Notes: generated from the letters alone by a model not told the origin. DNA of 64,000 nucleotides from Variovorax sp. CF313 (GCF_000282635.1 NZ_AKIW01000013.1:62001-126000); one strand, 5' to 3'; positions 8,277 through 17,237 are shown, counted from the stretch's first letter. Numbers and translations are program-made.

Positions 8277-9809
8277 ATGAAGCCGATCTGGATAGTTGAT
8301 GACGACCAATCGATTCGCTTCGTGCTCGAGAAGGCTCTGCTGCGCGAAGACTTGCCCACGCGCAGTTTCACGAACACGCGCGAGGTGCTCGCAGCACTCG
8401 AACAGGCCGCCGACGACGATCAGCAAGGTCCCCAGGTCCTGGTGAGCGACATCCGCATGCCCGGCGGCTCCGGGCTCGACCTGCTCGACAAGATCAAGGC
8501 CAAACATCCCGGCCTGCCCGTCATCATCATGACGGCCTTTTCAGACCTCGACAGCGCCGTCTCGGCCTTCCAGGGCGGCGCCTTCGAATACCTGCCCAAG
8601 CCCTTCGACCTGCCGCGCGCGGTCGAGCTCATCCGCCGCGCCGTCGACGAAAGCCAGCGCGAGGAAGTCGCCGAAGAACGCATGGTCGCCGCGCCCGAGA
8701 TGCTCGGCCAGGCGCCCGCCATGCAGGACGTTTTCCGCGCGATCGGCCGGCTCTCGCAGAGCAACGTCACGGTGCTCATCACCGGCGAATCGGGCTCGGG
8801 CAAGGAACTGGTGGCGCGTGCGCTGCACAAGCACTCGCCGCGCGCCAACGGCCCCTTCGTGGCCATCAACACCGCGGCCATCCCGAAGGACCTGCTCGAG
8901 AGCGAACTCTTCGGCCATGAGCGCGGCGCCTTCACCGGCGCGCAGACCATGCGCCGCGGCCGCTTCGAGCAGGCCGAGGGCGGCACGCTGTTCCTCGACG
9001 AAATCGGCGACATGCCCTTCGACCTGCAGACGCGCCTGCTGCGCGTGCTGAGCGATGGCCATTTCTACCGCGTGGGCGGCCACAACTCGGTGAAGGCCAA
9101 CGTGCGCGTGATCGCCGCGACCCACCAGGACCTGGAGCAGCGCGTCAAGCTCGGCGGCTTTCGCGAAGACCTGTTCCACCGCCTCAACGTGATCCGCCTG
9201 CGCCTGCCGGCATTGCGCGAACGCGGCGAAGACGTGCCCGCGCTCACGCGCCACTTCCTGCAGGCGAGCGCGCGCCAGCTCGGCGTCGAGCCCAAGCGCA
9301 TTTCCGACGCGGCGCTGGCCAGGCTCGCGGCCTTCAGCTTTCCGGGCAATGTGCGCCAGCTCGAGAACATCTGCCACTGGCTGACCGTGATGGCACCGGC
9401 CCAGCTGATCGAAGCGAAGGACCTGCCGCCCGAGGTGATGGCCGTCGGCGCAGGCGCCGAGGCCCACGTGCCCGAAGCCGTGGCTGCCGCGTCGGCTGCG
9501 ATGGCCCAGCCCGTCGCATCGCCGCCGATTGCGGCCAGCGGTGAGTCAGCGCCCGTGCCCGCCGTATCCGAATCCACCGAAGCGCATGCAGGCGTGAGCA
9601 GTTGGGAAAGCGGCCTGGAGGTCGAGGCGCAGGCGCTGCTGGCGGCGGGCCGCACCGACGTCTGGGACGTGCTCACGCGCCGCTTCGAGTCGAGGCTGAT
9701 CCTCACGGCCCTGGCCAACACGCGAGGCCGCCGCATCGAGGCCGCGCAGAAGCTCGGCATCGGGCGCAACACCATCACCCGAAAGATCCAGGAACTCGGG
9801 ATCGAATGA
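8277..9809 (+). CDS. glnG: Nitrogen regulation response regulator NtrC
   Basis: 510 residues: receiver domain (about 1-120, acidic pocket DDD and phospho-acceptor Asp58), sigma-54 AAA+ domain with Walker A GESGSGKE and the RpoN-contact loop GAFTGA, and a Fis-type helix-turn-helix at the C-terminus (RRIEAAQKLGIGRNTITRK). It activates RpoN promoters such as that of glnA. The linker between AAA+ and DNA-binding domains is an unusually long Ala/Pro/Ser-rich stretch (about 385-445), making the protein some 40 residues longer than enteric NtrC. Confidence 0.96.
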   Translation: MKPIWIVDDDQSIRFVLEKALLREDLPTRSFTNTREVLAALEQAADDDQQGPQVLVSDIRMPGGSGLDLLDKIKAKHPGLPVIIMTAFSDLDSAVSAFQGGAFEYLPKPFDLPRAVELIRRAVDESQREEVAEERMVAAPEMLGQAPAMQDVFRAIGRLSQSNVTVLITGESGSGKELVARALHKHSPRANGPFVAINTAAIPKDLLESELFGHERGAFTGAQTMRRGRFEQAEGGTLFLDEIGDMPFDLQTRLLRVLSDGHFYRVGGHNSVKANVRVIAATHQDLEQRVKLGGFREDLFHRLNVIRLRLPALRERGEDVPALTRHFLQASARQLGVEPKRISDAALARLAAFSFPGNVRQLENICHWLTVMAPAQLIEAKDLPPEVMAVGAGAEAHVPEAVAAASAAMAQPVASPPIAASGESAPVPAVSESTEAHAGVSSWESGLEVEAQALLAAGRTDVWDVLTRRFESRLILTALANTRGRRIEAAQKLGIGRNTITRKIQELGIE

Positions 9810-9832
9810 AAAGGCCCTTCGGGGCTTTCTTA
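9808..9832 (+). terminator. Likely terminator after ntrC
   Basis: AAAGGCCC-TTC-GGGGCTTT with one mispair, followed by CTT, begins at the ntrC stop codon. The stem is short and the T-run is weak, so termination may be partial. Confidence 0.5.
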
Positions 9833-9853
9833 CGACGCGACCCCAGCAGGGAT

Positions 9854-9893
9854 GCCGCGGAACCGGTTTTGCCGGGCCGCCGGTATCGCCCCC
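9854..9893 (+). repeat. Dispersed intergenic repeat, copy 1
   Basis: 40-bp GC-rich element beginning GCCGCGGAACCGG that matches the inverse complement of 48397-48436 at 35 of 40 positions. It contains nested inverted repeats (CCGG...CCGG). It lies between the convergent ends of ntrC and the minus-strand lipoprotein gene. Confidence 0.7.
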
Positions 9894-9911
9894 TGCAGGG
9901 GGTGTGCCAAG

Positions 9912-10439
9912 CTACCTGCTGCGCTGGCCGAGCGTCAGCGAATCGATCTGGAATTTCCCGCTCTTGTCCCAGAGCCAGGTGTCAACGTACGTGTGACCGC
10001 CCAGCTTGCCCGGATTGGGCAGCGGCGACGTGGCCTTGATCAGTTCGGCAATCATCGGCGGCACTTCGGGCGCATGGCTCGGCGTGCGGCTGAACGTGAC
10101 GTTCACTACCTTCCCGGTGGCGTCGATCTCGGTCTCGACCACCACCACGGCATACACCAGCGGCGGGATCTTGCCCTTGTAGATGCGGCTTGCGTACTTG
10201 TTGTAGATGTGGCGCGCGCCGATCTTGCGGTACGTTCGCACGGCCGGCGTTTGTGCCGTGATCAGGCGCACGGTGGGCACGTTGCGGTCGTCCGGCGCGG
10301 CCTCGCCGGCGGGGGCGGTCGCGGTGGCGCCCGTACCGCCTTCGGCCTTGTCGGTGGGCTTCAGCAGGGAGCAGGCGGACAGCGCGAGTGCGGTGGCCAC
10401 CAATGCGATGCGGCCTGCGATGCGGATGGGCGCGGCCAT
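9912..10439 (-). CDS. Lipoprotein with a TonB-C-like domain
   Basis: 175 residues with a lipoprotein signal peptide ending in LSAC (lipidated Cys23). The mature part carries a pattern (VVVETEIDATGKVVNVTFSRTPS...) like the C-terminal domain of TonB-type proteins, but there is no transmembrane anchor or Pro-rich periplasmic spacer of a true TonB. It follows xthA by 3 bases on the minus strand and is probably co-transcribed with it. Function unknown; a periplasmic or outer-membrane structural role is likely. Confidence 0.75.
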   Translation of the reverse strand: MAAPIRIAGRIALVATALALSACSLLKPTDKAEGGTGATATAPAGEAAPDDRNVPTVRLITAQTPAVRTYRKIGARHIYNKYASRIYKGKIPPLVYAVVVVETEIDATGKVVNVTFSRTPSHAPEVPPMIAELIKATSPLPNPGKLGGHTYVDTWLWDKSGKFQIDSLTLGQRSR

Positions 10440-10442
10440 CGG

Positions 10443-11228
10443 TCAGGCCCCCTGGTCCAGATCGAGCACCACCGGCGCATGGTCGCTCGGCTTTTCCCAT
10501 TTGCGCGGCACGCGGTCGATGACGCAGCCCTTCACGCGCGGCACCAGCGGCTGGCTCACCAGGACGTGGTCGATGCGCAGCCCGCGATTCTTCTGGTAGC
10601 CCAGCATGCGGTAGTCCCACCACGAATAGCTTTTCTCGGGCTGCTCGAACATGCGAAAGCTGTCTGTCAGGCCCAGTTCGAGCAGCGCCTTGAAATGGTT
10701 GCGCTCCTCGGTCGTGTGGTGGATCGTTTCCTTCAGGCCCACCGGGTCGAAGCTGTCGCGGTCTTCCGGCGTGATGTTGAAGTCGCCCAGCAGCACGAGG
10801 TTCGGGTTCGACACCATCTCCTGGCGCAGCCAGTCTCGCAGCGCGTCGAGCCACTTCAGCTTGTATTCGAACTTGTCGGTGCCCGGCGCCTGGCCGTTCA
10901 CGAAGTAGCCGTTGACCACACGCAGCGGACCCGACGGCGTTTCAACGGTGGCCGCGATCACGCGCGACTGGTCGTCGGTGAAGCCACCGATGTTCTTCAC
11001 CACGTCGCGCATTGGTGCAAGGCTGAGGACCGCCACGCCGTTGTAGGTCTTCTGGCCAAACACCGCCGCTTCGTAGCCGGCCGACTTGAGCACGTCGAGC
11101 GGGAACTTGTCGTCGGTCATCTTGAGCTCCTGCAGGCACAGCACGTCGACCGGATTGGCGATGAGCCAGTCGAGCACGTGCTGAAGGCGCGCGGTGAGGG
11201 AGTTGACGTTCCAGGTGGCGATTTTCAT
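10443..11228 (-). CDS. xthA: Exodeoxyribonuclease III
   Basis: 261 residues, the usual size. AP-endonuclease/3' exonuclease of base-excision repair in the cytoplasm. Family motifs are all present in order: TWNVNSL at the N-terminus, LQELK (metal Glu), LLGDFNI, RIDHVLVS and the terminal SDHAPVVLDL with the catalytic His. The gene is the first of a two-gene minus-strand unit; its start faces the AT-rich region ahead of the MFS operon. Confidence 0.96.
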   Translation of the reverse strand: MKIATWNVNSLTARLQHVLDWLIANPVDVLCLQELKMTDDKFPLDVLKSAGYEAAVFGQKTYNGVAVLSLAPMRDVVKNIGGFTDDQSRVIAATVETPSGPLRVVNGYFVNGQAPGTDKFEYKLKWLDALRDWLRQEMVSNPNLVLLGDFNITPEDRDSFDPVGLKETIHHTTEERNHFKALLELGLTDSFRMFEQPEKSYSWWDYRMLGYQKNRGLRIDHVLVSQPLVPRVKGCVIDRVPRKWEKPSDHAPVVLDLDQGA

Positions 11229-11632
11229 AAATTATTGTAAGTCATTGATTTCAAATGAAAATTTATCATTTTCAGAGCGTCTTTGGCAGCCTGCACCCCT
11301 TGGTGTGCCCGTTCGGCGTTTCGCTTTGCCTCGGTTGGCGTGCATGCAACTGATCAGCTTAGCAAAAGCACTCGAACTTCCTTGCTTCTCGGGTAAGCGG
11401 GCGCAACAGCAGCGGCACCGCAGGGCGACGCCGCTGCTAGGTGCTTACCACTATCGTCAACAATATTGTCAACAATAATGTTGACGTTAATTTCAACAAA
11501 GCCTAGATTACGCCCGACAGCCTCGGCGGTGCACTGGCCCGGACCAGCCCGACCCGCGACTGCAAAGTTCGCCAGCGTGCCGGGTCCTTTTCCTGCAGGC
11601 TGGCATCCGTGCCACTGCAAGGAGACAAACCG
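11229..11632. other. 404-bp intergenic region between xthA and the MFS operon
   Basis: No convincing gene. The first 50 bases, ahead of xthA, are AT-rich (for example AAATTATTG and ATGAAAATTTATC) and should hold the xthA promoter. The middle is ordinary GC-rich sequence. A second AT-rich patch at 11456-11500 holds repeated GTCAAC/GTTGAC elements (listed separately). A ribosome site AAGGAGA (11619-11625) precedes the MFS start. Confidence 0.7.
11456..11485. promoter_or_regulatory. Probable GntR/FCD operator ahead of the amide operon
   Basis: Direct repeat GTCAACAATA at 11456 and 11468 (12-bp period), a TTGT-CA-ACAA dyad at 11466-11475, and a perfect inverted repeat GTCAACA-ATAA-TGTTGAC at 11468-11485. 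TTGT-N2-ACAA resembles sites of FadR/FCD-type GntR regulators, and a gene for one ends this operon. That the GntR protein binds here is inference. Confidence 0.6.
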
Positions 11633-12958
11633 ATGCAAAACACCATGACGGACGGCGCCAAGGCGACCGCCGCAGCCCCCGACGCCGCCCACCAGCCCAC
11701 CAAGGTGCGCTGGAAGATCTTCCTGATGATGTTGTTCCTGATCTCGATCAACTACATCGACCGGGCCTCGCTTTCGGTGGCCATGCCGCTGATCGCCAAG
11801 GAATTCGACATCGGCCCGGCCGTGCAGGGCCTGCTGCTCAGTTCGTTCTTCTGGACCTATGCGCTGATGCAGATCCCGGGCGGCATGCTGGCCGACCGCT
11901 TCGGCCCGCGCGTCGTCATCGCTGGCGCGACCGTGGGCTGGGGCGCCTTCCAGGCCATCGCTGCCCTCTGCACGGGCTGGGTTCCCTTGCTGTTGACGCG
12001 GCTGGGCCTGGGCGCGGCCGAGGCGCCGATCTACCCCGCGGGCGGCAAGCTCAACGGCATCTGGATGACCCAGACCGAACGTGGGCGCGGCGCCACCTTG
12101 CTCGACGGCGGTGCCCCCCTGGGTGCCGCGTTGGGCGCGATCCTGATCTCGGCATTGATCGCCGTGCTCGGGTCCTGGCGCCTGGCGTTCGTCATCGCCG
12201 GCGTCGGCACCGTGGTGGCAGGCTACTTCGCCTGGAGCTACATCCGCAACCATCCACGCCAGCATCCCGGTGTGAACGAGGCCGAAGCGCGCTACATCGA
12301 GGCCAGCCACGCTGCCGACGCCGCCAAGGAATCGGCCGACGCGAGCGGCCGGGTGCTCGACTTCTTCCGCTACCGCTCGGTGTGGGGCATGTTCTTCGGC
12401 TGGATGTGCTTCAACGCGCTGTTCTACGGCCTGCTCACGTGGATGCCCAACTACCTGTCGAAGGTGCACGGCTTCGACATCAAGCAGATGGGCGGCGCGG
12501 TGTTCATCATGTTCTTCTCGGGCTTCGTCGGCGAGATGTTCGGCGGCTGGCTGGCCGACAAGTGGCAGGCGGCCGGTGCCTCGCAGAGCAAGGTGCTGCG
12601 CACGCTGTTCGGCATCTCGTCGATCATCGCCACCATCGCCATCTTCATGGTGACCCAGATCAAGGACCCGGTCGCCGTGGTCGTGCTGCTGTCGGTGACG
12701 CTGTTCTTCCTGCGCTGGTGCGGCCTGTTCTGGTGCGTGCCGTCGATCCTCGGCACGCGTGCCCGGGTCGGCTTCCTCGGCGGCACCATGAACCTCGGCG
12801 GCAATGTCGCGGGCATCGGCGTGCCGATCGTGGTGGGCCTGATCGTGCAGGCGACCGGCTCGTACTTCATGGCGCTGATGCTGTTCACGGCGGCCGGTGC
12901 CGGCCTGTTCGTCTGCTCGACGATGCTGATCGACTACAGCAAGAAGCTGCCGGTCTGA
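11633..12958 (+). CDS. MFS transporter, anion:cation symporter (ACS) family
   Basis: 441 residues with about 12 hydrophobic segments. The motif ISINYIDRASLSVAMPLI near the first segment and MLADRFGPRVV between segments 2 and 3 are typical of the ACS family (hexuronate, tartrate, phthalate importers). It probably imports the substrate or an acidic product of the downstream enzymes through the inner membrane by proton symport. ATG 11633 is chosen because AAGGAGA lies 7 bases upstream; an earlier in-frame ATG at 11609 lacks this. First gene of a six-gene unit. Confidence 0.9.
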   Translation: MQNTMTDGAKATAAAPDAAHQPTKVRWKIFLMMLFLISINYIDRASLSVAMPLIAKEFDIGPAVQGLLLSSFFWTYALMQIPGGMLADRFGPRVVIAGATVGWGAFQAIAALCTGWVPLLLTRLGLGAAEAPIYPAGGKLNGIWMTQTERGRGATLLDGGAPLGAALGAILISALIAVLGSWRLAFVIAGVGTVVAGYFAWSYIRNHPRQHPGVNEAEARYIEASHAADAAKESADASGRVLDFFRYRSVWGMFFGWMCFNALFYGLLTWMPNYLSKVHGFDIKQMGGAVFIMFFSGFVGEMFGGWLADKWQAAGASQSKVLRTLFGISSIIATIAIFMVTQIKDPVAVVVLLSVTLFFLRWCGLFWCVPSILGTRARVGFLGGTMNLGGNVAGIGVPIVVGLIVQATGSYFMALMLFTAAGAGLFVCSTMLIDYSKKLPV

Positions 12959-12990
12959 GGCACGCAACCGAACCGGAAGGAGACGCTCCC

Positions 12991-14184
12991 ATGTTTGTTT
13001 CTCATCTTCGTCTCGCGGCGGGTGCGGTTGCCCTGCACCTTGCCTGCGCCGGCGCGGCCCTGGCCCAGCCGGCGGTCGATGCCGAGCCCGGGATTGCCGT
13101 TGCGGTGCCCGAGGCCGTGGGCGTCGACTCCCAGCCGCTGGTGCGGCTGTCGGAGTGGATCCGCAAGGAAAACCTCGACGTGCGCAGCTTCCTCGTGGTC
13201 AAGGACGGCAAGCTGGTCTTCGAGCGCTACAGCCAGGGGCTTACGCGCGACCACAACTACGAGCTGTACTCGATCACCAAGAACGTCACGGCGCTGGCGG
13301 CCGGCGTGCTGATCGACGAGGGCCGCTCACGCCTCGACGAGAAGATCGCGCCCATTCTGGCCAAGGCGCGTCCCGACCTGAAGGACGCGCTCGCAGATAA
13401 GCAGGCCATCGAACTGCGGCACGTGATGTCGATGTCGACCGGCCTGTTCTACGACTTCAAGCCGACCGACGACCCGATCTACTACGGCGCGCCGGACCGC
13501 CTGAAGCTCGCGGCCGGCACCACGCCCCGGCGCCCGCCCGGCGAGGCCTTCGACTACACCGACGTCAACCCCATCCTCGCGAGCGCCACGCTGGGCGCCG
13601 ATGCCGGCATGCCGCTGCAGGCCTTCGCCGAGCAGAAGATCTTCAAGCCGATGGGCATGGTGCACTACGCCTGGGAGCGCGCGGACGACAAGGGGCTCGT
13701 GTCCTCCGGCTGGGGTCTGCGGCTGCGCGCCGTCGACATGGCCAAGCTCGGCATGCTGGTGCTCTCGGGCGGCCGCTGGAACGACCGGCAGATCACGTCG
13801 CAGGCCTGGATGCGGACCATGACCGCGCCGTCGTCCGCGCCCTGGTACGGGCAGTACTGGTGGATCAACGACATCGTCGCCACCGAGCCCGAGGTGCATG
13901 CCATGGGCTTCAAGGGCCAGTTCATCGTGGCGCTGCCGCAGCGCAATGCGGTGGTCGTCATGACGAGCATGCTGCCCATCGAGGGCGGCCTGCGCGAGTC
14001 GAAGAACGTGCTGGCGATCCGCCGCATGGTCAACGACTTCGTGCTGCCCGCGCTCGACAACGCCTCGCATGCGAGCCCGACGCCCGCGCGCCGCAAGGCC
14101 CTGGCGCGCGAACTCGACTTGGCCGCGCACCACCAGGGCAAGCCCGGCGCACCGGCCGACCCGACCGATACCCCCCGGCTCTGA
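12991..14184 (+). CDS. Secreted beta-lactamase-fold serine hydrolase (NylB-like)
   Basis: 397 residues with a signal peptide ending near ALAQP. The fold signature SxxK is SITK (Ser94, Lys97), the second motif is Tyr189-Thr-Asp, and the late motif is GFKGQF near residue 310. This pattern is close to 6-aminohexanoate-oligomer hydrolases and esterase-type class C relatives, which cut amide or ester bonds. In this operon it may open or trim an amide substrate in the periplasm before import. Strong ribosome site GGAAGGAGA. Substrate unknown; a plain esterase is the alternative. Confidence 0.85.
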   Translation: MFVSHLRLAAGAVALHLACAGAALAQPAVDAEPGIAVAVPEAVGVDSQPLVRLSEWIRKENLDVRSFLVVKDGKLVFERYSQGLTRDHNYELYSITKNVTALAAGVLIDEGRSRLDEKIAPILAKARPDLKDALADKQAIELRHVMSMSTGLFYDFKPTDDPIYYGAPDRLKLAAGTTPRRPPGEAFDYTDVNPILASATLGADAGMPLQAFAEQKIFKPMGMVHYAWERADDKGLVSSGWGLRLRAVDMAKLGMLVLSGGRWNDRQITSQAWMRTMTAPSSAPWYGQYWWINDIVATEPEVHAMGFKGQFIVALPQRNAVVVMTSMLPIEGGLRESKNVLAIRRMVNDFVLPALDNASHASPTPARRKALARELDLAAHHQGKPGAPADPTDTPRL

Positions 14185-14189
14185 CGACC

Positions 14190-14918
14190 ATGACGCAACG
14201 AAAGCTCATCGGCGTGCTGACGCCTTCCTCGAACACCGCGCTCGAACCGCTGACCAGCGCGATGGTCGCGGGCGTGCCTGGCGTCTCCGCGCATTTCTCG
14301 CGCTTCACCGTCACCGAGATCTCGATGCGTGACGCCTCGCTGAACCAGTTCGACGACAGCAAGATCCTCGACGCCGCGCGGCTGCTGGCCGACGCGCGTG
14401 TGGACACGATCTGCTGGAGCGGCACCTCGGCCAGCTGGCTCGGCTTCGAGAAAGACCAGGCGCTGTGCGCGCGCATCACCGAGGCGACCGGTATCCCGGC
14501 CACCACCTCGGTGCTGGCGCTCAACGAACTGCTGGCCGCGCAGGGCGCGCGCACGCTGGGCCTGGTGTCGCCGTATGTCGAGGACGTGCAGCAGCGCATC
14601 GTCGCCAACTACGCGGGCATCGGCATCGACTGCGTGGCCGAGCGCCACCTGGACCTGACGGTGAACTTCGCGTTCAGCGAGGTCGAGCCCGACACGCTGC
14701 GCCGCATGCTGCGCGAGGTGGCACAACAGCGCCCCGACGGGATCACCATCATGTGCACAAACCTCAGCGGCGCGCAGCTGGTCGAAGAAATGGAGCGCGA
14801 GCTAGGCATCCCGATCTACGACTCGGTGGCCACCGTGGTCTGGCGCGCGCTGAAGACGGTCGGCGTCGATCCGAGCGCCGTGAAGGGCTGGGGCCGGCTG
14901 TTCGACGCGAAGGCCTGA
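14190..14918 (+). CDS. Arylmalonate decarboxylase / maleate isomerase family protein
   Basis: 242 residues of the Asp/Glu racemase superfamily, AMDase branch: LTPSSNTALEP near the N-terminus, WSGTSAS around residue 78, and IMCTNLSG with Cys189. Maleate isomerases and racemases use two Cys. Here the first position is Gly78 (in GTSAS) and only the second Cys remains, which is the arrangement of arylmalonate decarboxylase as I remember it. A decarboxylase or lyase of a malonate-like acid is therefore more likely than an isomerase. It lies 5 bases after the hydrolase stop. Confidence 0.8.
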   Translation: MTQRKLIGVLTPSSNTALEPLTSAMVAGVPGVSAHFSRFTVTEISMRDASLNQFDDSKILDAARLLADARVDTICWSGTSASWLGFEKDQALCARITEATGIPATTSVLALNELLAAQGARTLGLVSPYVEDVQQRIVANYAGIGIDCVAERHLDLTVNFAFSEVEPDTLRRMLREVAQQRPDGITIMCTNLSGAQLVEEMERELGIPIYDSVATVVWRALKTVGVDPSAVKGWGRLFDAKA

Positions 14919-14966
14919 ACGGCCACCACCGACCATCAGACCCAGACATAAAAGCAAAGAAAGACC

Positions 14967-16394
14967 ATGACCTTCCGCGACCTCGATCTCGTGGTGCGCA
15001 ACGCCCGCGTTGCCACCGCCAGCGACACCTTCGATTCGGACATCGGCATCCGCGACGGCCGCATCGTGCAGCTCGGCCTCGGCCTGCCGCCGGGGCGGCA
15101 GGAGATCGATGCCGCCGGCCGCTACGTGACGCCGGGCGGCGTCGACGCCCATTGCCACCTAGACCAGCCGATGGAGCCGCCGGTGCGCATGGCCGACGAC
15201 TTCGACACCGGCACCCGCGCGGCGGCCTGCGGCGGCACGACCACCGTGATCCCGTTCGCGGCGCAACACAAGGGCCAGTCGTTGCGCGCCGCCGTGCAGG
15301 ACTACCACCAACGCGCCGAGGGCCGCGCCCACGTGGACCACGCCTTTCACCTGATCGTGAGCGACCCGACCGAGGAAGTACTCAAGCATGAGCTGCCGCA
15401 GCTCATCGCCGAGGGCTACACCTCCTTCAAGATCTACATGACCTACGACGATCTGAAGCTGGACGACGGCCAGATTCTCGACGTGCTGGCGGTGGCCAGG
15501 GAGCAGGGCGCGATGGCCATGATCCATGCCGAGAATGCCGACTGCATCGAGTGGCTGACCAAGCGGCTCGAAGCCGGCGGACGCACTGCGCCGCGCTTTC
15601 ATGCGCATGCGCGGCCGATGCTGGTCGAGCGCGAGGCGACGCACCGCGCGATCGCGCTGTCGGAGCTGGTCGACGTGCCGATCATGATCGTGCACGTGTC
15701 CGGGCGCGAAGCCGTCGAGCAGATCCGCTGGGCGCGCGCACACGGCCTGAGCGTGTTCGCCGAGACCTGCCCGCAGTACCTGTTCCTGACCGCCGAAGAC
15801 TTGGGGCTAGACGACAGCTACCAGGGCGCGCGCTGCGTTTGCAGTCCGCCGCCGCGCAACCGCGAGAACCAGCAGGTGATCTGGAACGGGCTGTCGGACG
15901 GGCTGTTCACGATCTTCTCTTCGGACCATGCGCCGTTCCGCTACGACGCACCCGAGGGCAAGAAGCCCGGCGGCGAAGAGGTGGCGTTTCGCCACATTCC
16001 GAACGGCATTCCCGGCATCGAGACGCGGCTGCCGCTCTTGTTCTCGCACGGCGTGCTCGATGGGCGCATCACCATCAACAAGTTCGTCGAGCTGACGTCC
16101 ACCAACCCCGCCAAGGCCTACGGGCTGCACCCGCGCAAGGGCACGATCGCCGTCGGCGCCGATGCCGACCTCGTGGTCTGGGGCACCACGCCGCGCGCCA
16201 TCCGCAACGCTGATCTGCACCACGACGTTGACTACACGCCCTACGAGGGCATCGAGGTGAAAGCCTGGCCGGCGCTGACGCTGGCGCGCGGCGAGGTCGT
16301 GTGGGACGGCGAACGCTTCCATCCGCGTGCCGGACGCGGAGAATTCCTGCGCCGGGGCGAGCCCACCTTGCTGCCGAGCCGCCGACCGGCCTGA
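14967..16394 (+). CDS. hydA: D-hydantoinase / dihydropyrimidinase
   Basis: 475 residues of the cyclic amidohydrolase family, which open hydantoin or dihydropyrimidine rings to N-carbamoyl amino acids. All binuclear metal ligands are visible: His62 and His64 (DAHCH), carbamylated Lys155 (SFKIYMTY), His187 (IHAEN), His243 (HVSG) and Asp320 (SSDHAPF). It is thus expected to be active. No N-carbamoylase gene accompanies it, unusual for a hydantoin pathway. Substrate could be a 5-substituted hydantoin, a dihydropyrimidine or another cyclic diamide. Confidence 0.93.
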   Translation: MTFRDLDLVVRNARVATASDTFDSDIGIRDGRIVQLGLGLPPGRQEIDAAGRYVTPGGVDAHCHLDQPMEPPVRMADDFDTGTRAAACGGTTTVIPFAAQHKGQSLRAAVQDYHQRAEGRAHVDHAFHLIVSDPTEEVLKHELPQLIAEGYTSFKIYMTYDDLKLDDGQILDVLAVAREQGAMAMIHAENADCIEWLTKRLEAGGRTAPRFHAHARPMLVEREATHRAIALSELVDVPIMIVHVSGREAVEQIRWARAHGLSVFAETCPQYLFLTAEDLGLDDSYQGARCVCSPPPRNRENQQVIWNGLSDGLFTIFSSDHAPFRYDAPEGKKPGGEEVAFRHIPNGIPGIETRLPLLFSHGVLDGRITINKFVELTSTNPAKAYGLHPRKGTIAVGADADLVVWGTTPRAIRNADLHHDVDYTPYEGIEVKAWPALTLARGEVVWDGERFHPRAGRGEFLRRGEPTLLPSRRPA

Positions 16395-16417
16395 GCCAAT
16401 CGCCTGGAGACATTGCC

Positions 16418-17179
16418 ATGAACCTGCTGCTGATCAACCCCAACACCTCGCAAAGCGTCTCGGACCTGATCGCGGCCGAAGCCCGGCGTGCGGCCGCGCG
16501 CGACACGCGCATCGAGGTGCTGACCGCACCCTTCGGTGTCGCCTACATCGAGACCCGCTTTGAATCGCTGATCGGCGCCTATGCCGCCGCTACGCTCGCG
16601 GCGGAGCACCACGCGCGGCACGACGCCATCGTGGTCGCGGCCTTCGGTGACCCCGGCATCGACGGCCTGCGCGAGGCGCTCGACATCCCCGTGGTCGGCC
16701 TGACCGAGGCCGCGCTGATGAGCGCGTGCCTGCTGGGCAAGCGCTTCTCGATCGTCGCGATCTCGCGGCGCATCACGGCGTGGTACCGCGAGTGCGTGCA
16801 GGCCAACGGCCTGATCGACCGGCTGGCGAGCATCCGCAGTCTCGACGGTCCGCTCAAGGACATCGGGCACGTGCAGGACGACCACGGCCAGCGACTGGAG
16901 GCGTTGTGCATGTCGGCCATCGAGGACGACGGCGCGGATGTGATCATCATCGCCGGCGCGCCGCTGGCGGGCCTGGCGCGTTCGATCAAGGACCGCATTC
17001 CGGTGCCGGTGGTCGATGGTGTGTCGAGCGCCGTGTGCCATGCCCAGACGCTCGTGTCCCTGGCGGCTGCGCCGGCGCGCCTGGGCAGCTTTGCGCCGCC
17101 GCCGATCAAGCCGAACCAGGGGCTGCCAGACGCCCTGGCGCGGCTGCTGGCGCGCGATGCCGGACGCAGCACGGGCTGA
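16418..17179 (+). CDS. Hydantoin-racemase-like protein lacking both canonical Cys
   Basis: 253 residues of the Asp/Glu/hydantoin racemase family: LINPNTSQSV at the N-terminus, VAAFGDPG at about 73-80, and IIAGAPLAG at about 177-185. In characterised hydantoin racemases these stretches read ACFDDPG and GCAGM, with the two Cys as acid/base catalysts. Here both are replaced by Ala or Gly. The protein may not racemise by the two-Cys mechanism, or another Cys (for example in SACLLG) may take part. It lies 23 bases after the hydantoinase. Confidence 0.82.
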   Translation: MNLLLINPNTSQSVSDLIAAEARRAAARDTRIEVLTAPFGVAYIETRFESLIGAYAAATLAAEHHARHDAIVVAAFGDPGIDGLREALDIPVVGLTEAALMSACLLGKRFSIVAISRRITAWYRECVQANGLIDRLASIRSLDGPLKDIGHVQDDHGQRLEALCMSAIEDDGADVIIIAGAPLAGLARSIKDRIPVPVVDGVSSAVCHAQTLVSLAAAPARLGSFAPPPIKPNQGLPDALARLLARDAGRSTG

Positions 17180-17237
17180 GGTTGCGGGTCCCGTGGCGCT
17201 CTGCAGCGTAGGGGGGCCGCCGATAGAATCGGCGCCG

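Noticed and set aside
11194..11478. Possible 94-residue gene in the xthA-MFS gap
   Set aside because: It starts antisense inside xthA, shows no family motif or ribosome site, and its codon bias is unlike the neighbours.
14190..14918. Call as aspartate or glutamate racemase
   Set aside because: The first catalytic Cys is Gly, and the motifs follow the AMDase branch.
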